A DNA stretch of 39,123 nt. It comes from Novosphingobium nitrogenifigens DSM 19370. Its GTDB lineage: Bacteria; Pseudomonadota; Alphaproteobacteria; Sphingomonadales; Sphingomonadaceae. The stretch lies in NCBI RefSeq assembly GCF_000192575.1, contig NZ_GL876927.1:6111-45233 (forward strand), written 5' to 3'. This document shows positions 23,179 through 31,571 of this stretch, piece by piece. The position numbers and the translations under genes are program-made. The notes below the pieces were generated by a model that was not told the DNA's origin, did not search any database, and saw only the letters and a program-made list of their open reading frames with translations. The first letter of the stretch is position 1. Every line of letters starts with the position of its first letter.

Positions 23179-24474
23179 CTATCGGTAAGCTGGAGCCAAC
23201 ATTGCCAGCAGGCTGTCGATTTTCACCGTGGCGACAGTCGAGAACGTGTCAGAGATGGCGTATGGCAGGATGATCCATGCACCGTGGCGCATCGCGCCGC
23301 AGGAATAGACAACATTGGGCACATAGCCCTCGCGCGTTGATTTTTCCGGCTGGACCAGCGGCAGGTGCGACCGGCCAAGCACGCGCGTGGGATCATCCTT
23401 GTCCAGCAGCACGGCGCCGATGGAATAGTGCCGCACAGGCCCGACGCCATGGGTAAGCAACAGCCAACCCTCATCCAGTTCGATCGGCGAGCCGCAATTG
23501 CCGATCTGTATGAACTCCCAAGGAAATTCCGGTGTGAGGATCGGTGTGCCAAGACCCCATTCCAGCAGATTGTCGGAATAGACCAGATGGAGGCTTTCAT
23601 TGTCGTGACGCGCGATCATCGCATAGCGCCCTCCGATCCGCCTTGGGAACAGCGCCATGCCTTTGTTCACGGCAGCGGGACCCTTGAGCGGGGTCAGGCG
23701 GAAAGTCAGGAAGTCGCTGGTCTCGATGAGTTCCGATCGGATCGCCTGACCGCTGTAGGCCGTGTAGGTCGCGTAATAGGTCGTCTGCCCTTCCTCGATG
23801 AAGGGTACGAAGCGGGCATCCTCGATGCCATTGGCCTGCGCCTCGGTAACGGGGAAAATCACTCTTTCGGTGATGTCGCTGTCTGCCTCGAAGGCAAGGT
23901 CAAGCTTGTCGCCGACGCGCATGGTCACGCGGGGCAGGCTGGCGAGGCGGGTCGGGGGCTCGATCATCAGCGTGCCATCGGCCAGGAAAGTGCCGCAGCG
24001 GAAGGTGAGCGAGGAGATGTGCCCCTCGCCCACCGCCCGCAGCGACAGGATGAAGCGGATGGCGCCCGGTGCAACGCCGCTCTGGTTGGGGTGCGGCACA
24101 ATGCTGGGGTTGAACAGGGCCGCCGCCTCAAAACTGTATTCGTGCAGGAAATAGGCCCCCACCAGTTGCAACTGGGTTGGGGTGAAACAGCAATGGCTGG
24201 AGAAGGCGTCCTCCATCTCCTGCGCGCGCTGCTCGAAAATGGCGGGCAGGTTGCGATGCCGATCATCGAAATTGTCGAGCGTTGCGGCCAGCACAGCCTC
24301 GGCCTCCGCCACGTCAAGCGCGAGGACGCGATCGACTATGTGGTTGGCGCGGGTCTTGTCCAGCGGGTTGTAATCGCGTGGCTCGACCGATGGGCGAAAG
24401 GCCCGCACCACCACGCGTGCAGGATCGGGCCGCAAATGCAGGGCATGGCGGTTGAGAAAAGAAGGATGGGGCAT
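23179..24474 (-). CDS. GH130-family glycoside phosphorylase/hydrolase
   Basis: A 431-residue protein. After an N-terminal helical extension (residues 1-115) comes a five-bladed beta-propeller domain with the GH130 landmarks FNPSIVPHP (121-129), GIEDARF (216-222), ALFPRRIGGRYAMIARHDNE and GNCGSPIELDEGWLLLTHGVG. GH130 enzymes phosphorolyse or hydrolyse beta-mannosides. It is the last gene of a minus-strand operon, 9 bp behind a GT4 glycosyltransferase. This pairing suggests synthesis and turnover of a mannose-containing oligosaccharide or glycan. The substrate cannot be read from the sequence. Confidence 0.82.
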   Translation of the reverse strand: MPHPSFLNRHALHLRPDPARVVVRAFRPSVEPRDYNPLDKTRANHIVDRVLALDVAEAEAVLAATLDNFDDRHRNLPAIFEQRAQEMEDAFSSHCCFTPTQLQLVGAYFLHEYSFEAAALFNPSIVPHPNQSGVAPGAIRFILSLRAVGEGHISSLTFRCGTFLADGTLMIEPPTRLASLPRVTMRVGDKLDLAFEADSDITERVIFPVTEAQANGIEDARFVPFIEEGQTTYYATYTAYSGQAIRSELIETSDFLTFRLTPLKGPAAVNKGMALFPRRIGGRYAMIARHDNESLHLVYSDNLLEWGLGTPILTPEFPWEFIQIGNCGSPIELDEGWLLLTHGVGPVRHYSIGAVLLDKDDPTRVLGRSHLPLVQPEKSTREGYVPNVVYSCGAMRHGAWIILPYAISDTFSTVATVKIDSLLAMLAPAYR

Positions 24475-24483
24475 AGCGTCCTG

Positions 24484-26745
24484 TCAGGATAAAAGGTTTT
24501 GAATGGGAGAGGACGTCAGGATGTCAGGCTCAGGCTGGATCGGCCGGTGTGCCGGGTTTGCCTGTTCCATGTCGGCAAGGGCCAGCAGATAGGCCAGTAA
24601 CGATTCCGCACCGCGGTTCTCATTGGCGCGATCGGGATGCAGACCATCGCGACAACTGCCGTCGAGTGGGTCGATCAACGACAAGCCCAGATCATTGGCA
24701 CCGGTGAACCAGGCAAAGGCCTTGTGCGCCTCTGCCAGCCAAGACCGAGAGGCATCAACGGACATCGCGGCAATGCAGGCCGCCACGGTGGCGCAGGCTT
24801 CGATGGGCTGTTGATCAAACGGCATAGGCGCAGCGCGCGACACCAACAGGAACCCATGGGAACCCACGGGCCGGAAATAGCCCGCAGGCGCCGTTTGCAG
24901 CTCGATCAACCAACGCAGAGCCCGCAGCCCGGCCTGCGTCCAGTCATCCCTGCCAACCGCCTTGCCGGTGATAATCAGCGCCTCGCACAGGCGGGCATTG
25001 TCATAGGTGAGCCGGTCTTCAAACCACACCCACTCGCCCGTTTCGCAAGCCAGCAACTGCTGATGCAACCGCTCACCAAGGTCAAGACGGATGTGCATGG
25101 CAGCATGATCGCGCGGATGGGCCAGGCAATAGTCGGCCAGCCCCAACAAAGTGAAAGCCCATGCGCGCGGCGAGGTGAAGCCGGCAACGGCATGCAAAGC
25201 CGACGCGAACAGCGCGCTGGCCCATGGCGCCATCACACCACCTTCGCGGTATCGCGCGCATCGTCCCAAGGCCCACAGCGTGCGGCCATGGCTATCTTCA
25301 GACCCCGTCTCTTCGAGCCAGCGCCGGTCGTAGCCCAGAAAATTGCGAAAACGGCCGTTGTCCGGGTTCCAGCCATGTTGCAGGAAAGCGGCAAAGCGCG
25401 GCCGCAGCTTCTCAATCAAAGGGCGCGACGCCGCAGTCGCGCCCAAGGTGCAACACAGCAGCAACGCTCTTGCATTATCGTCGATGCAATAGCCGTGATG
25501 CCGGTCGGGCACCGCGAAAACGGCATGTTGGAACAGTCCGGTATCGTCACACATCACCGCCAGATGGCTCAGGTCCACAGGAGGCAGGGTGAGCGCGACG
25601 GGCCGCCGGACAGTCTGGAAAGCTTCGCCATAACGCGAGGCGGTGTTGGCCCATGTCATCGCCCGGCTGGCGACATAGGCCTTGCGCCCCATGGCAAGCC
25701 GCGCCTCGTCATCAGTCAACAGGTCGGCCACCGCAAGCCCCAAACGATCGGGATCTGCGAAAGGCACAAGCAGGCCCGATCCATCCTCCAGCAGTTCAGC
25801 CGCATGCCAGTAGGGCGTGGAAACCACCGGACGGCCCAACCCATGCGAATAGGCCAGCGTCCCCGATGTCATCTGCGATTCCACCAGATAGGGGGTGACG
25901 TAGACATCGCACATCGCGATATGATCGAGCAGTTCAGGCCTTTCGACAAAGCGGTCGATAAAGACCACATGTCCGTCAAGACCGAGCGTCGTTACCTTCG
26001 CGCGCAGGCTTTCCCGATAGGCCTCTCCGTCCGCGCGCAACAGAGCGGGATGAGTCGCTCCCATCACCACGTAAAGCGCATCAGGCACCATTGCCAGCAC
26101 CACCAGCATCGCCTCGATCATCGTCTCGATGCCCTTGTTCGGGCTGATCAGCCCAAAGGTCAGGATGATGCGGTGATGGGCAAAGCCCAGTTTTTCCTTG
26201 GCATATTGCGGAAGAACCAGCGGCACTTCCGGGATGCCATGGGGGATCACCAGAATCTTGGCAGGATCGGCACCATATTGGTCAATCAGGATCCGCCGCC
26301 CCTTGCGCGCCATCACCACCACCCGCGCCGATGCCGCGATGATGGCTTCGATCACGCGGCGCTGGCCATCATTGGGCTGGTCCAGCACGGTATGCAGCGT
26401 GGTGACCAGAGGCGCATCGACCGCCGCGATCAGATCGAGAATGTATTCCCCCGCCCCGCCTCCATAGATGCCGAATTCATGCTGGAGGCAGACAACGTCG
26501 TAACCCTGCGTATTGATGAAATCAGCCGCCGCTAGATAGCCGCCACGGTCATCCTGCGCGACCGACCATCGCACTTGCGGGGGAAAAGCATATTGCCCAC
26601 CCGGATCGCACATGGCGATGATCGCGGTCTGCGCCACCTCGGGCAAATGACGCATCGCCAGTTCCAGGTCGCAGGTGAACGTGGCAATGCCGCAGCGCCG
26701 TGGCAGCGCGTTGCCGACAAAGGCAATGCGCAAGCCATCGGTCAC
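24484..26745 (-). CDS. GT4 glycosyltransferase fused to an alpha/alpha-barrel domain
   Basis: A 753-residue two-part protein. Residues 1-380 are a GT-B, GT4-type glycosyltransferase: start RIAFVGNALPRRCGIATFT, QHEFGIYGGGAGEYIL, LTFGLISPNKGIETMIEAM and the donor-site segment SGTLAYSHGLGRPVVSTPYW. Residues 390-750 form a helical-repeat domain with Trp- and Asp-rich turns (YCIDDNARALLLCC, WVWFEDRLTYDNARLCEALI), like the (alpha/alpha)6 glycoside-processing domains linked to such transferases. The GTG start has an AGGACA site. It lies between a small basic protein (9 bp) and the GH130 enzyme (9 bp). It probably builds or trims a mannose-type glycan; specificity is unknown. Confidence 0.8.
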   Translation of the reverse strand: MTDGLRIAFVGNALPRRCGIATFTCDLELAMRHLPEVAQTAIIAMCDPGGQYAFPPQVRWSVAQDDRGGYLAAADFINTQGYDVVCLQHEFGIYGGGAGEYILDLIAAVDAPLVTTLHTVLDQPNDGQRRVIEAIIAASARVVVMARKGRRILIDQYGADPAKILVIPHGIPEVPLVLPQYAKEKLGFAHHRIILTFGLISPNKGIETMIEAMLVVLAMVPDALYVVMGATHPALLRADGEAYRESLRAKVTTLGLDGHVVFIDRFVERPELLDHIAMCDVYVTPYLVESQMTSGTLAYSHGLGRPVVSTPYWHAAELLEDGSGLLVPFADPDRLGLAVADLLTDDEARLAMGRKAYVASRAMTWANTASRYGEAFQTVRRPVALTLPPVDLSHLAVMCDDTGLFQHAVFAVPDRHHGYCIDDNARALLLCCTLGATAASRPLIEKLRPRFAAFLQHGWNPDNGRFRNFLGYDRRWLEETGSEDSHGRTLWALGRCARYREGGVMAPWASALFASALHAVAGFTSPRAWAFTLLGLADYCLAHPRDHAAMHIRLDLGERLHQQLLACETGEWVWFEDRLTYDNARLCEALIITGKAVGRDDWTQAGLRALRWLIELQTAPAGYFRPVGSHGFLLVSRAAPMPFDQQPIEACATVAACIAAMSVDASRSWLAEAHKAFAWFTGANDLGLSLIDPLDGSCRDGLHPDRANENRGAESLLAYLLALADMEQANPAHRPIQPEPDILTSSPIQNLLS

Positions 26746-26754
26746 GGACTTGTC

Positions 26755-26892
26755 CTAGAGCTTGCCTTTCGGCTTGCGCGTGGCGGCCAGTACCGGCGAT
26801 GCCTCGATGCTCAGGGGCGTAGGGGCCTGCTTGCTCTTGGCGGCCTTGGGTTTGCGAATTTCACGATTGCTGCGTTTTTGCGATTTTGCCAT
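26755..26892 (-). CDS. Small basic protein, Lys/Pro-rich (45 aa)
   Basis: Forty-five residues, MAKSQKRSNREIRKPKAAKS and a tail ending PKGKL, from an ATG with a strong AAGGAG site 9-14 nt upstream. Very basic and probably disordered; similar small Lys/Pro-rich proteins with the SNREIRKPK start are widespread but uncharacterised in proteobacteria. It is the first gene of the GT4/GH130 operon, 9 bp before the GT4 gene, so it could bind nucleic acid or an acidic glycan. The function is not known. Confidence 0.7.
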   Translation of the reverse strand: MAKSQKRSNREIRKPKAAKSKQAPTPLSIEASPVLAATRKPKGKL

Positions 26893-27075
26893 GGTTTTGG
26901 CTCCTTATGCCTTTTGGGGTGGGGCGATGGACGTTGTCGATGGCCAAACAGGCCATTGCGCCCAAGACTGAACGGCACCGACAGACGGTCAGCGGGCAAG
27001 CCTGCCTTAAGCGATGGAATGCATCGCCATGGCGGCAAAGCCTGATGTGACCGCATTGCCGGGGCCCAATTCACA

Positions 27076-27480
27076 TCAATCTTTTTCGGCATCCCTGATC
27101 CGCGCCGCTCCGGCCGATTGCCGCAGTGCGTTAACCGCAGCCAGACAATCATCATGGCGCGAATAGGCGCCACCCGACGCGTTTACATGGCCGTCAGCTG
27201 TGCACAGGCGCCAACGCCATTGCACTGCGGCTTGGCCGAAGGCTGCCGGTGATGGGAGGACCGAATAGATCTCGAAATAGGATTCTGCACGATCATTGGA
27301 AACCCACAGCGGAATAGAGCGCCATGGCGATGTTCCCCGCAAATCCTGCCCACTCTCGGCGTCGATCTCGCACCCCGCATTTTCGGCATGGCGCGCCGGC
27401 CGGGTGAAAGAGCCATGAAGAGCGCGGCCCCCCAGGCGACAGGAAATATCGGAAACAATGTGATCGAGATAGGTGGACAT
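27076..27480 (-). CDS. YegP/DUF1508-like protein
   Basis: About 134 residues from the ATG at 27480 (MSTYLDHIVSDISCRLGG), preceded by GAGAGGAC. The C-terminal half, YFEIYSVLPS, WRWRLCTADGHVNASGGAYS, DDCLAAVNALRQSA, matches the YegP repeat (a small alpha/beta fold with W-x-W-R and a GGAYS turn followed by a helix). Function unknown. A 183-bp gap separates it from the small basic gene. Earlier in-frame starts add 31 residues without a good ribosome-binding site. Confidence 0.65.
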   Translation of the reverse strand: MSTYLDHIVSDISCRLGGRALHGSFTRPARHAENAGCEIDAESGQDLRGTSPWRSIPLWVSNDRAESYFEIYSVLPSPAAFGQAAVQWRWRLCTADGHVNASGGAYSRHDDCLAAVNALRQSAGAARIRDAEKD

Positions 27481-27784
27481 GTCCGTCCTCTCGGCTGGCA
27501 AGCGGGAGCACATATGTCTCTCTGTCACAGGGAGCTTGCAGCGAGGATTCTCGTGATGCTTAGGCAATAGCATGACTTCATTTTTTCGACTAACGATATT
27601 TTCAAAACAGACAGCGCAAGGTTTACGGTTTTAGAAAATTATGGATTATCAATCAGACGAAAATAAATATGAGACCTTACATTTTTAAAAAAATTATCTA
27701 TATAAAAAATATCGCGGAAATCGTCTGGTAGGCAACCTCGACTGAGAGACAGAGTGCTCCCGCTTACGTGAATGGAGCCAAAAC
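27481..27784. promoter_or_regulatory. Divergent intergenic region with very AT-rich core
   Basis: No gene. Bases 27575-27720 are strongly AT-rich (runs such as TTTTTAAAAAAATTATC) in a region otherwise near 60 percent GC. It lies between the minus-strand YegP-like gene and a plus-strand small-gene pair and probably holds promoters for both, perhaps bent or H-NS-like bound DNA. Confidence 0.5.
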
Positions 27785-27970
27785 ATGGATCTCAATCAAC
27801 TTTATCAACGCCATCAAATTTTGCTGATGCGCGCCAGTTCCGCATCCAGCAATAATGCGTGCCGGAACCACAAAAGCGAGGCCGCAGGCATTGCGCGCCG
27901 CATCGAGGCTTTTCAGAACGCGCTCGGCGCCTTGGCAGCACAATCCTGGCGGCCGGAGATGGTCCGATGA
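27785..27970 (+). CDS. Small hypothetical protein (61 aa)
   Basis: MDLNQLYQRHQILLMRASSA followed by a helix-rich tail ending SWRPEMVR. The pattern is amphipathic and mildly basic. The ATGA overlap with the next gene and the shared spacing support translation. An AGAGACAGAG stretch lies 22-31 nt upstream; no clear Shine-Dalgarno. No family is recognised. Confidence 0.55.
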   Translation: MDLNQLYQRHQILLMRASSASSNNACRNHKSEAAGIARRIEAFQNALGALAAQSWRPEMVR

Positions 27971-28188
27971 GCCGCGCGATGAACATTGGCCTGCCCGAAG
28001 CGGATGTGGCCGCCATCTGCCAGAAAGCAGGGGTTCGGATCAGCGACATCGAAACCCTGCCATCGGGAGGGACGCATCTGGTCTGTGTGACCAGTGAGGG
28101 CGCCGAGGATATGCGCGGCAAGCTGAAAGGGCATTTGATTGAAGGCCGCGTGAAGCGCTTTGCCTTTTATCACCTCCGTCATTCCTGA
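27967..28188 (+). CDS. Small hypothetical protein (73 aa)
   Basis: MSRAMNIGLPEADVAAICQK then VRISDIETLPSGGTHLVCVT and a short charged tail. It is a compact alpha-beta mix with one Cys in each half. The start overlaps the stop of the previous gene (ATGA), so the two form an operon. It resembles small unknown proteins found in sphingomonad genomes; no function can be given. Confidence 0.6.
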   Translation: MSRAMNIGLPEADVAAICQKAGVRISDIETLPSGGTHLVCVTSEGAEDMRGKLKGHLIEGRVKRFAFYHLRHS

Positions 28189-28489
28189 TGGTGGTTGGCG
28201 CGGGCCTTGGTCTCGGCGGAGCTGGCACCGTCGAGCCGCTGTGTAAAGGCACCATCGTCAGTGGCAGGCGGCCAGGTGCGATTTTGGAAATTTCCTCAAA
28301 TTTCTTGATTGAAAAGCACAAGCGATTAAAGTTGACTTTCGAAATTATTGCCCTATAGGATTAACCGCTAACGTCGTTTGCGACAGAATTTGACTCCGAT
28401 GAATTCGGATTTTCTTCCTTTCACTTACCACCAGCTCCATCTGCAATTTTGCGGATGGGTTCTCCTGTTTTCGTGAAAAGGAAACATTT
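28189..28489. promoter_or_regulatory. cspA upstream region with long leader
   Basis: No gene. It contains the promoter at 28332-28359 and then about 125 nt to the csp start codon, a long leader of the kind cold-shock mRNAs use for temperature-dependent folding. Confidence 0.5.
28332..28359 (+). promoter_or_regulatory. Sigma70-type promoter of the cold-shock gene
   Basis: TTGACT (28332-28337), 16-nt spacer and TATAGG (28354-28359), both close to consensus, 130 nt before the start codon. Confidence 0.6.
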
Positions 28490-28696
28490 ATGACTATCGG
28501 CACCGTCAAGTTCTTCAATACAGACAAAGGTTATGGTTTCATCGCGCCCGAAAATGGCGGGAATGACAGCTTCGTGCATTTCAGCGCTGTTCAGCAGGCC
28601 GGCATGGCCACGCTCAGCAAGGATCAGCGTTTGAGCTATGAAGTCGAAACGGATCGTCGCGGCAAGCAGTCCGCGATCAATCTCGCTTCCGCCTGA
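28490..28696 (+). CDS. cspA: Cold-shock domain protein (CspA type)
   Basis: A 68-residue single cold-shock domain. RNP1 is KGYGFIAP (the usual K-G-F/Y-G-F-I), RNP2 is SFVHFSAV, and the C-terminal strands end KQSAINLASA. It binds single-stranded RNA and DNA as a chaperone during cold or stress. The preceding AAAGGAAAC lies 8-16 nt upstream. A perfect 16-bp inverted repeat downstream probably terminates it. Its long AT-rich leader fits regulated cspA family genes. Normal length. Confidence 0.9.
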   Translation: MTIGTVKFFNTDKGYGFIAPENGGNDSFVHFSAVQQAGMATLSKDQRLSYEVETDRRGKQSAINLASA

Positions 28697-28772
28697 TCCA
28701 GACAGCCCCCGGTGTCGATCACGATGCCAGGGATTGTCCGTCGCGGCACGGAACTTTCCGGCGCCGCGAAGG

Positions 28773-28824
28773 CCCGCGCCCGGCCTGCTTGATCCGCAAA
28801 GCGAGATCGCAGGCCGGGCGCGGG
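28773..28824 (+). terminator. Perfect 16-bp inverted repeat after cspA
   Basis: CCCGCGCCCGGCCTGC (28773-28788) and its exact complement (28809-28824), separated by 20 nt that contain GATC on both sides. Very stable GC stem without T-run; likely transcription end or mRNA stabiliser for cspA. Confidence 0.6.
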
Positions 28825-28930
28825 AAACGCCATAACGGGCTGCCGACACGGTGGGTTGATCGCAAATCCATCAAAACGCACCGATCAGTTCGCCTGACCA
28901 GCGCCCAATCGCCGGTCGGAAAGGATCATC

Positions 28931-29158
28931 GTGGCTACCACAAGCAACCATTACAGAGCATGTGCCGAAAAGAGCCTGCGTGACGCGGAAGTCAGCAGCC
29001 TTGCCAATGTGCGAGAACGGCATCTGCATTCGGCAAAAGCATGGCAAACCATGGCCGAACGCGCCGCCCGGGTCGAGCAGGCCCGCCAGCAGCAGCAGGA
29101 CATGACCTCCCTCGCCCCTGTTCAAAAAACGCAGGATGACCAAGGAACGAATTCCTAA
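28931..29158 (+). CDS. Small conserved hypothetical protein (75 aa)
   Basis: MATTSNHYRACAEKSLRDAE then VRERHLHSAKAWQTMAERAA and a Gln-rich tail. It is a two-helix, charged protein; similar small proteins of the form YxRxAxESxxDAE...VRxRxLxSxxAWxxMAxRA occur across sphingomonads with unknown function. The start is GTG. It lies between cspA and the transglutaminase, suggesting a stress-related group. Confidence 0.6.
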   Translation: MATTSNHYRACAEKSLRDAEVSSLANVRERHLHSAKAWQTMAERAARVEQARQQQQDMTSLAPVQKTQDDQGTNS

Positions 29159-29254
29159 GGCATCATCCGGTTCTGGGCCGGCCCCATGCTGACCCCGGGA
29201 TCCTATCGGGTGGCGGGATTTGGCGCTTCACGTCTTCGAAAAAGGACATTCCCC

Positions 29255-30073
29255 ATGCGAATCCGCGCTGGCTACAACATAGGTTTCACATGCGAAGCGC
29301 CGGTGCCCATGCTGGCCAAGCTGAGCGTTCATGCTTCCCGCAACAAGGATCTGCGCACCGCACAGCGCATTTTCACGACGCCTGAAGTGCCGCTCTATGA
29401 TTATGTCGATGGCTTCGGCAATATTTGCACGCGACTGACCATGCCAACTGGCGGCATCACCATTTCTTGCGGCTTTGTCATCGAGGATCGCTTCGAACCT
29501 GATGAGGTGGACCTTGGCGCACGGCAGGCATCACTCGCCGAATTACCCGACGATGTGCTCCATTTTCTGCTCGCCAGTCGTTATTGCGAAACAGACAAGC
29601 TCACAGACATTGCATGGGGCTTGTTTGGCCATCTGCCCATGGGCTGGGGTCTGGTGCAGGCTATTGTCGATTATGTCCACGGTGCAATCCGCTTTGACTA
29701 TATGGCTGCCCGCCCGACCAAGACCGCATGGGAGGTGTTCCACGAAAGAACGGGTGTGTGTCGGGACTATGCCCATCTTGCGATTGCCCTGTGCCGCTGC
29801 ATGAACATTCCAGCGCGTTATTGCACCGGATATCTGGGTGACATGGATCTGCCGGCGGTGATCGGCGATATGGACTTTTCCGCCTGGTTCGAGGTGTGGC
29901 TGGGCGGGCGCTGGTTCGTCTTTGATGCAAGGCACAATTTCCCCCGCAGCGGTCGCATCCTGATGGCGCGGGGGCGAGATGCCGCCGACGCTGCCCTCAC
30001 CACGACCTTTGGGGCGGTGACGCTCTCCCGGTTTGACATTTACACTGATCAGGACTGTCTGACGCAAGATTGA
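29255..30073 (+). CDS. Transglutaminase-like protein with Ser in place of the catalytic His
   Basis: About 272 residues from the ATG at 29255, which has an AAAGGAC site. An N-terminal beta domain is followed by the papain-like transglutaminase core: nucleophile region ERTGVCRDYAHLAIALCRCM (Cys about 169), then MDFSAWFEVWLGGRWFVFDA. In standard members the latter reads xHAWFE, with His as the second catalytic residue; here it is Ser (about 209). Asp 224 in FDARHN is in place. Many proteobacterial members carry this Ser, so activity may depend on another residue or be altered. It may act as a protease, cross-linker or binding protein. The downstream 532 bp holds no gene. Confidence 0.78.
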   Translation: MRIRAGYNIGFTCEAPVPMLAKLSVHASRNKDLRTAQRIFTTPEVPLYDYVDGFGNICTRLTMPTGGITISCGFVIEDRFEPDEVDLGARQASLAELPDDVLHFLLASRYCETDKLTDIAWGLFGHLPMGWGLVQAIVDYVHGAIRFDYMAARPTKTAWEVFHERTGVCRDYAHLAIALCRCMNIPARYCTGYLGDMDLPAVIGDMDFSAWFEVWLGGRWFVFDARHNFPRSGRILMARGRDAADAALTTTFGAVTLSRFDIYTDQDCLTQD

Positions 30074-30176
30074 TACAACCACCTTGATCCGCAGTATCTG
30101 GGAAGGGCGTAAATTCTCTTCGGCCACTGAGATGAACGGGCCGACAATCCTCGTAAAGTCCTAAAAGTCAAGCCAA

Positions 30177-30362
30177 TTGTGAAGAACACGTGGTCGGCTT
30201 GTCGAACAATGCTACAACGCTGATCTTGCCCTTGATCGCCGCGAGAACGAGCGCACTGAGGCGGCTGGGATCAGCACCAGATCGGCTGACTCGTCCACCC
30301 TGCAGGCAGCACTGTCAGCATGATGTCCAGTGTTAACTTCGATGAAAGTAGTTGCCTGCTCC
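30177..30362 (-). pseudogene. parA: Decayed parA fragment (third copy)
   Basis: The minus strand retains short stretches that match the parA copies over about 60 codons: ATTFIEVNTGHHADSAAC and SADLVLIPA align with ATFIVIDTPPHADSAASR and VADLVLIPC (Walker B region), and AIKGKISVVALFDKP aligns with AIKTTVSLVRLFDKP. Substitutions and frame shifts remove the P-loop region, so it is dead. The wider gap 30074-30605 has no other supported gene; a short plus-strand frame with NEYQAGLESLLQERIAAGLA (30421-30675) is possible but overlaps the RHH gene. Confidence 0.7.
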
Positions 30363-30605
30363 TTGTCCGACACGAAATCCCTGGACCAGCACCCATCCTT
30401 GAAGTCCAATTATTCACGCCGTGGCGAGCTTGCCGAAATCCGTATCGCAAAATGAGTACCAAGCCGGCCTTGAAAGCCTACTCCAAGAGCGCATCGCCGC
30501 AGGCCTTGCTGGTGAGGTGAGTTCCAAAAGTCTTGCCGCCATCGTGGAAGTGGAAATGCTTTCCCCCATTTCTGATGATGAGCGCCTGAAGCGGCCCAAG
30601 GCGGA

Positions 30606-30896
30606 TCACTCCCCCACAGGGCTCTGGCCATATTTGCGCAGCACATCATCGAAAGCCTCGGCCATCAGTTCCTGAAGGCTGAGGCCATGCTTGCGGGCGC
30701 AGACATGCATCGCCAGCGACATCTCGGGCGAGAAATAGCCTGCGATGGCCTTGCGACCGGCGCGGCTGTTTGTCCTCGGCGGCGTACTGATCGACATTGA
30801 TGCGGCGACTGCCTCTTCATTGTCGGGCACGGCAAGCCGAGCTTGCGGCTTTGAACTGGCCTTAGGCTTGTCGGCGAGGTTGGCAAATCGGCTCAT
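30606..30896 (-). CDS. RHH partner of ParA, copy 2
   Basis: A 96-residue protein starting at ATG 30896, with an upstream GAGGGA site in the parA stop region as in copy 1. It keeps MSRFANLADKPKAS and the C-terminal RHH fold (TNSRAGRKAIAGYFSPEMS-like, SLQELMAEAFDDVLRKYG). Differences from copy 1 cluster in the linker (residues 15-45). Together with the adjacent parA it forms a type Ib partition pair. The linker change could alter its DNA or partner specificity, which would matter if both modules are to coexist. Confidence 0.7.
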   Translation of the reverse strand: MSRFANLADKPKASSKPQARLAVPDNEEAVAASMSISTPPRTNSRAGRKAIAGYFSPEMSLAMHVCARKHGLSLQELMAEAFDDVLRKYGQSPVGE

Positions 30897-30900
30897 CTGC

Positions 30901-31548
30901 TCACACTCCCTCATGTGCGGTGGTGGACATGTTCACCTGTGCGATAGTCCACGCATGAATCGCAGCTATCTCTGCAGCTGCCTTGCCCTCGGGCTCGAAC
31001 TCGACGACCGATGCGCCCGCTGCGCTGGCATGACGATAGACAGCACGGTCGGGCAGGATATTCGGGCATGCTTCGATCCCGAAGCTCTGGACCAGTTCGA
31101 TGGCCTCCTCATACATGCGTGGCGCATGGTGCGGACCGGCGGTGAAGACCACGAACGCAGGTTTGTCGAACAGGCGCACAAGACTGACCGTAGTCTTAAT
31201 CGCGGCGAGATCAAAGGCGCTGGGGCGGCAGGGGATCAGCACCAGATCAGCAACCTCAACCGCCCTGCTAGCCGCGCTGTCGGCATGGGGCGGCGTGTCG
31301 ATCACGATGAAGGTCGCCCCTTGCGCCTTAGCTGCATCAACCTTGGCCTGAATACGCGGCGGTGCGCTGTCGATCACCTCTGGCGCCTTGTCGGCACGCC
31401 ATGCGCCCCATTGGCTGGCGGTGGCCTGCGGGTCGGTGTCGATGATGAGCGCGACGGCCCCAGCGGCTTCGGCTGCGGCAGCGAGGTTTACCGACAGGGT
31501 GGTTTTGCCCGATCCGCCCTTCTGGCTGACGATGGCGATTATGGTCAT
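30901..31548 (-). CDS. parA: ParA partition ATPase, copy 2
   Basis: A 215-residue ATPase with the same motifs as copy 1: KGGSGKTT (10-17), DTDPQ (37-41) and FIVIDTPPH. Differences are few and scattered, with more in the C-terminal tail. The start at 31548 is preferred; the frame is open further upstream through the octad array, but that would put the array in the coding region and has no ribosome-binding site. Same position between repC and the RHH gene as copy 1. Intact. Confidence 0.9.
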   Translation of the reverse strand: MTIIAIVSQKGGSGKTTLSVNLAAAAEAAGAVALIIDTDPQATASQWGAWRADKAPEVIDSAPPRIQAKVDAAKAQGATFIVIDTPPHADSAASRAVEVADLVLIPCRPSAFDLAAIKTTVSLVRLFDKPAFVVFTAGPHHAPRMYEEAIELVQSFGIEACPNILPDRAVYRHASAAGASVVEFEPEGKAAAEIAAIHAWTIAQVNMSTTAHEGV

Positions 31549-31571
31549 GGCGATTTCCTTGCCCGTCCCCA

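Noticed and set aside
24637..26535. 632-codon open frame antisense to the GT4 gene
   Set aside because: Composition and lack of any motif mark it as a shadow of the glycosyltransferase.
30421..30675. Plus-strand ORF with antitoxin-like helices
   Set aside because: GTG start without ribosome-binding site, overlaps the RHH gene by 70 bp, and no partner gene; kept only as a remark.
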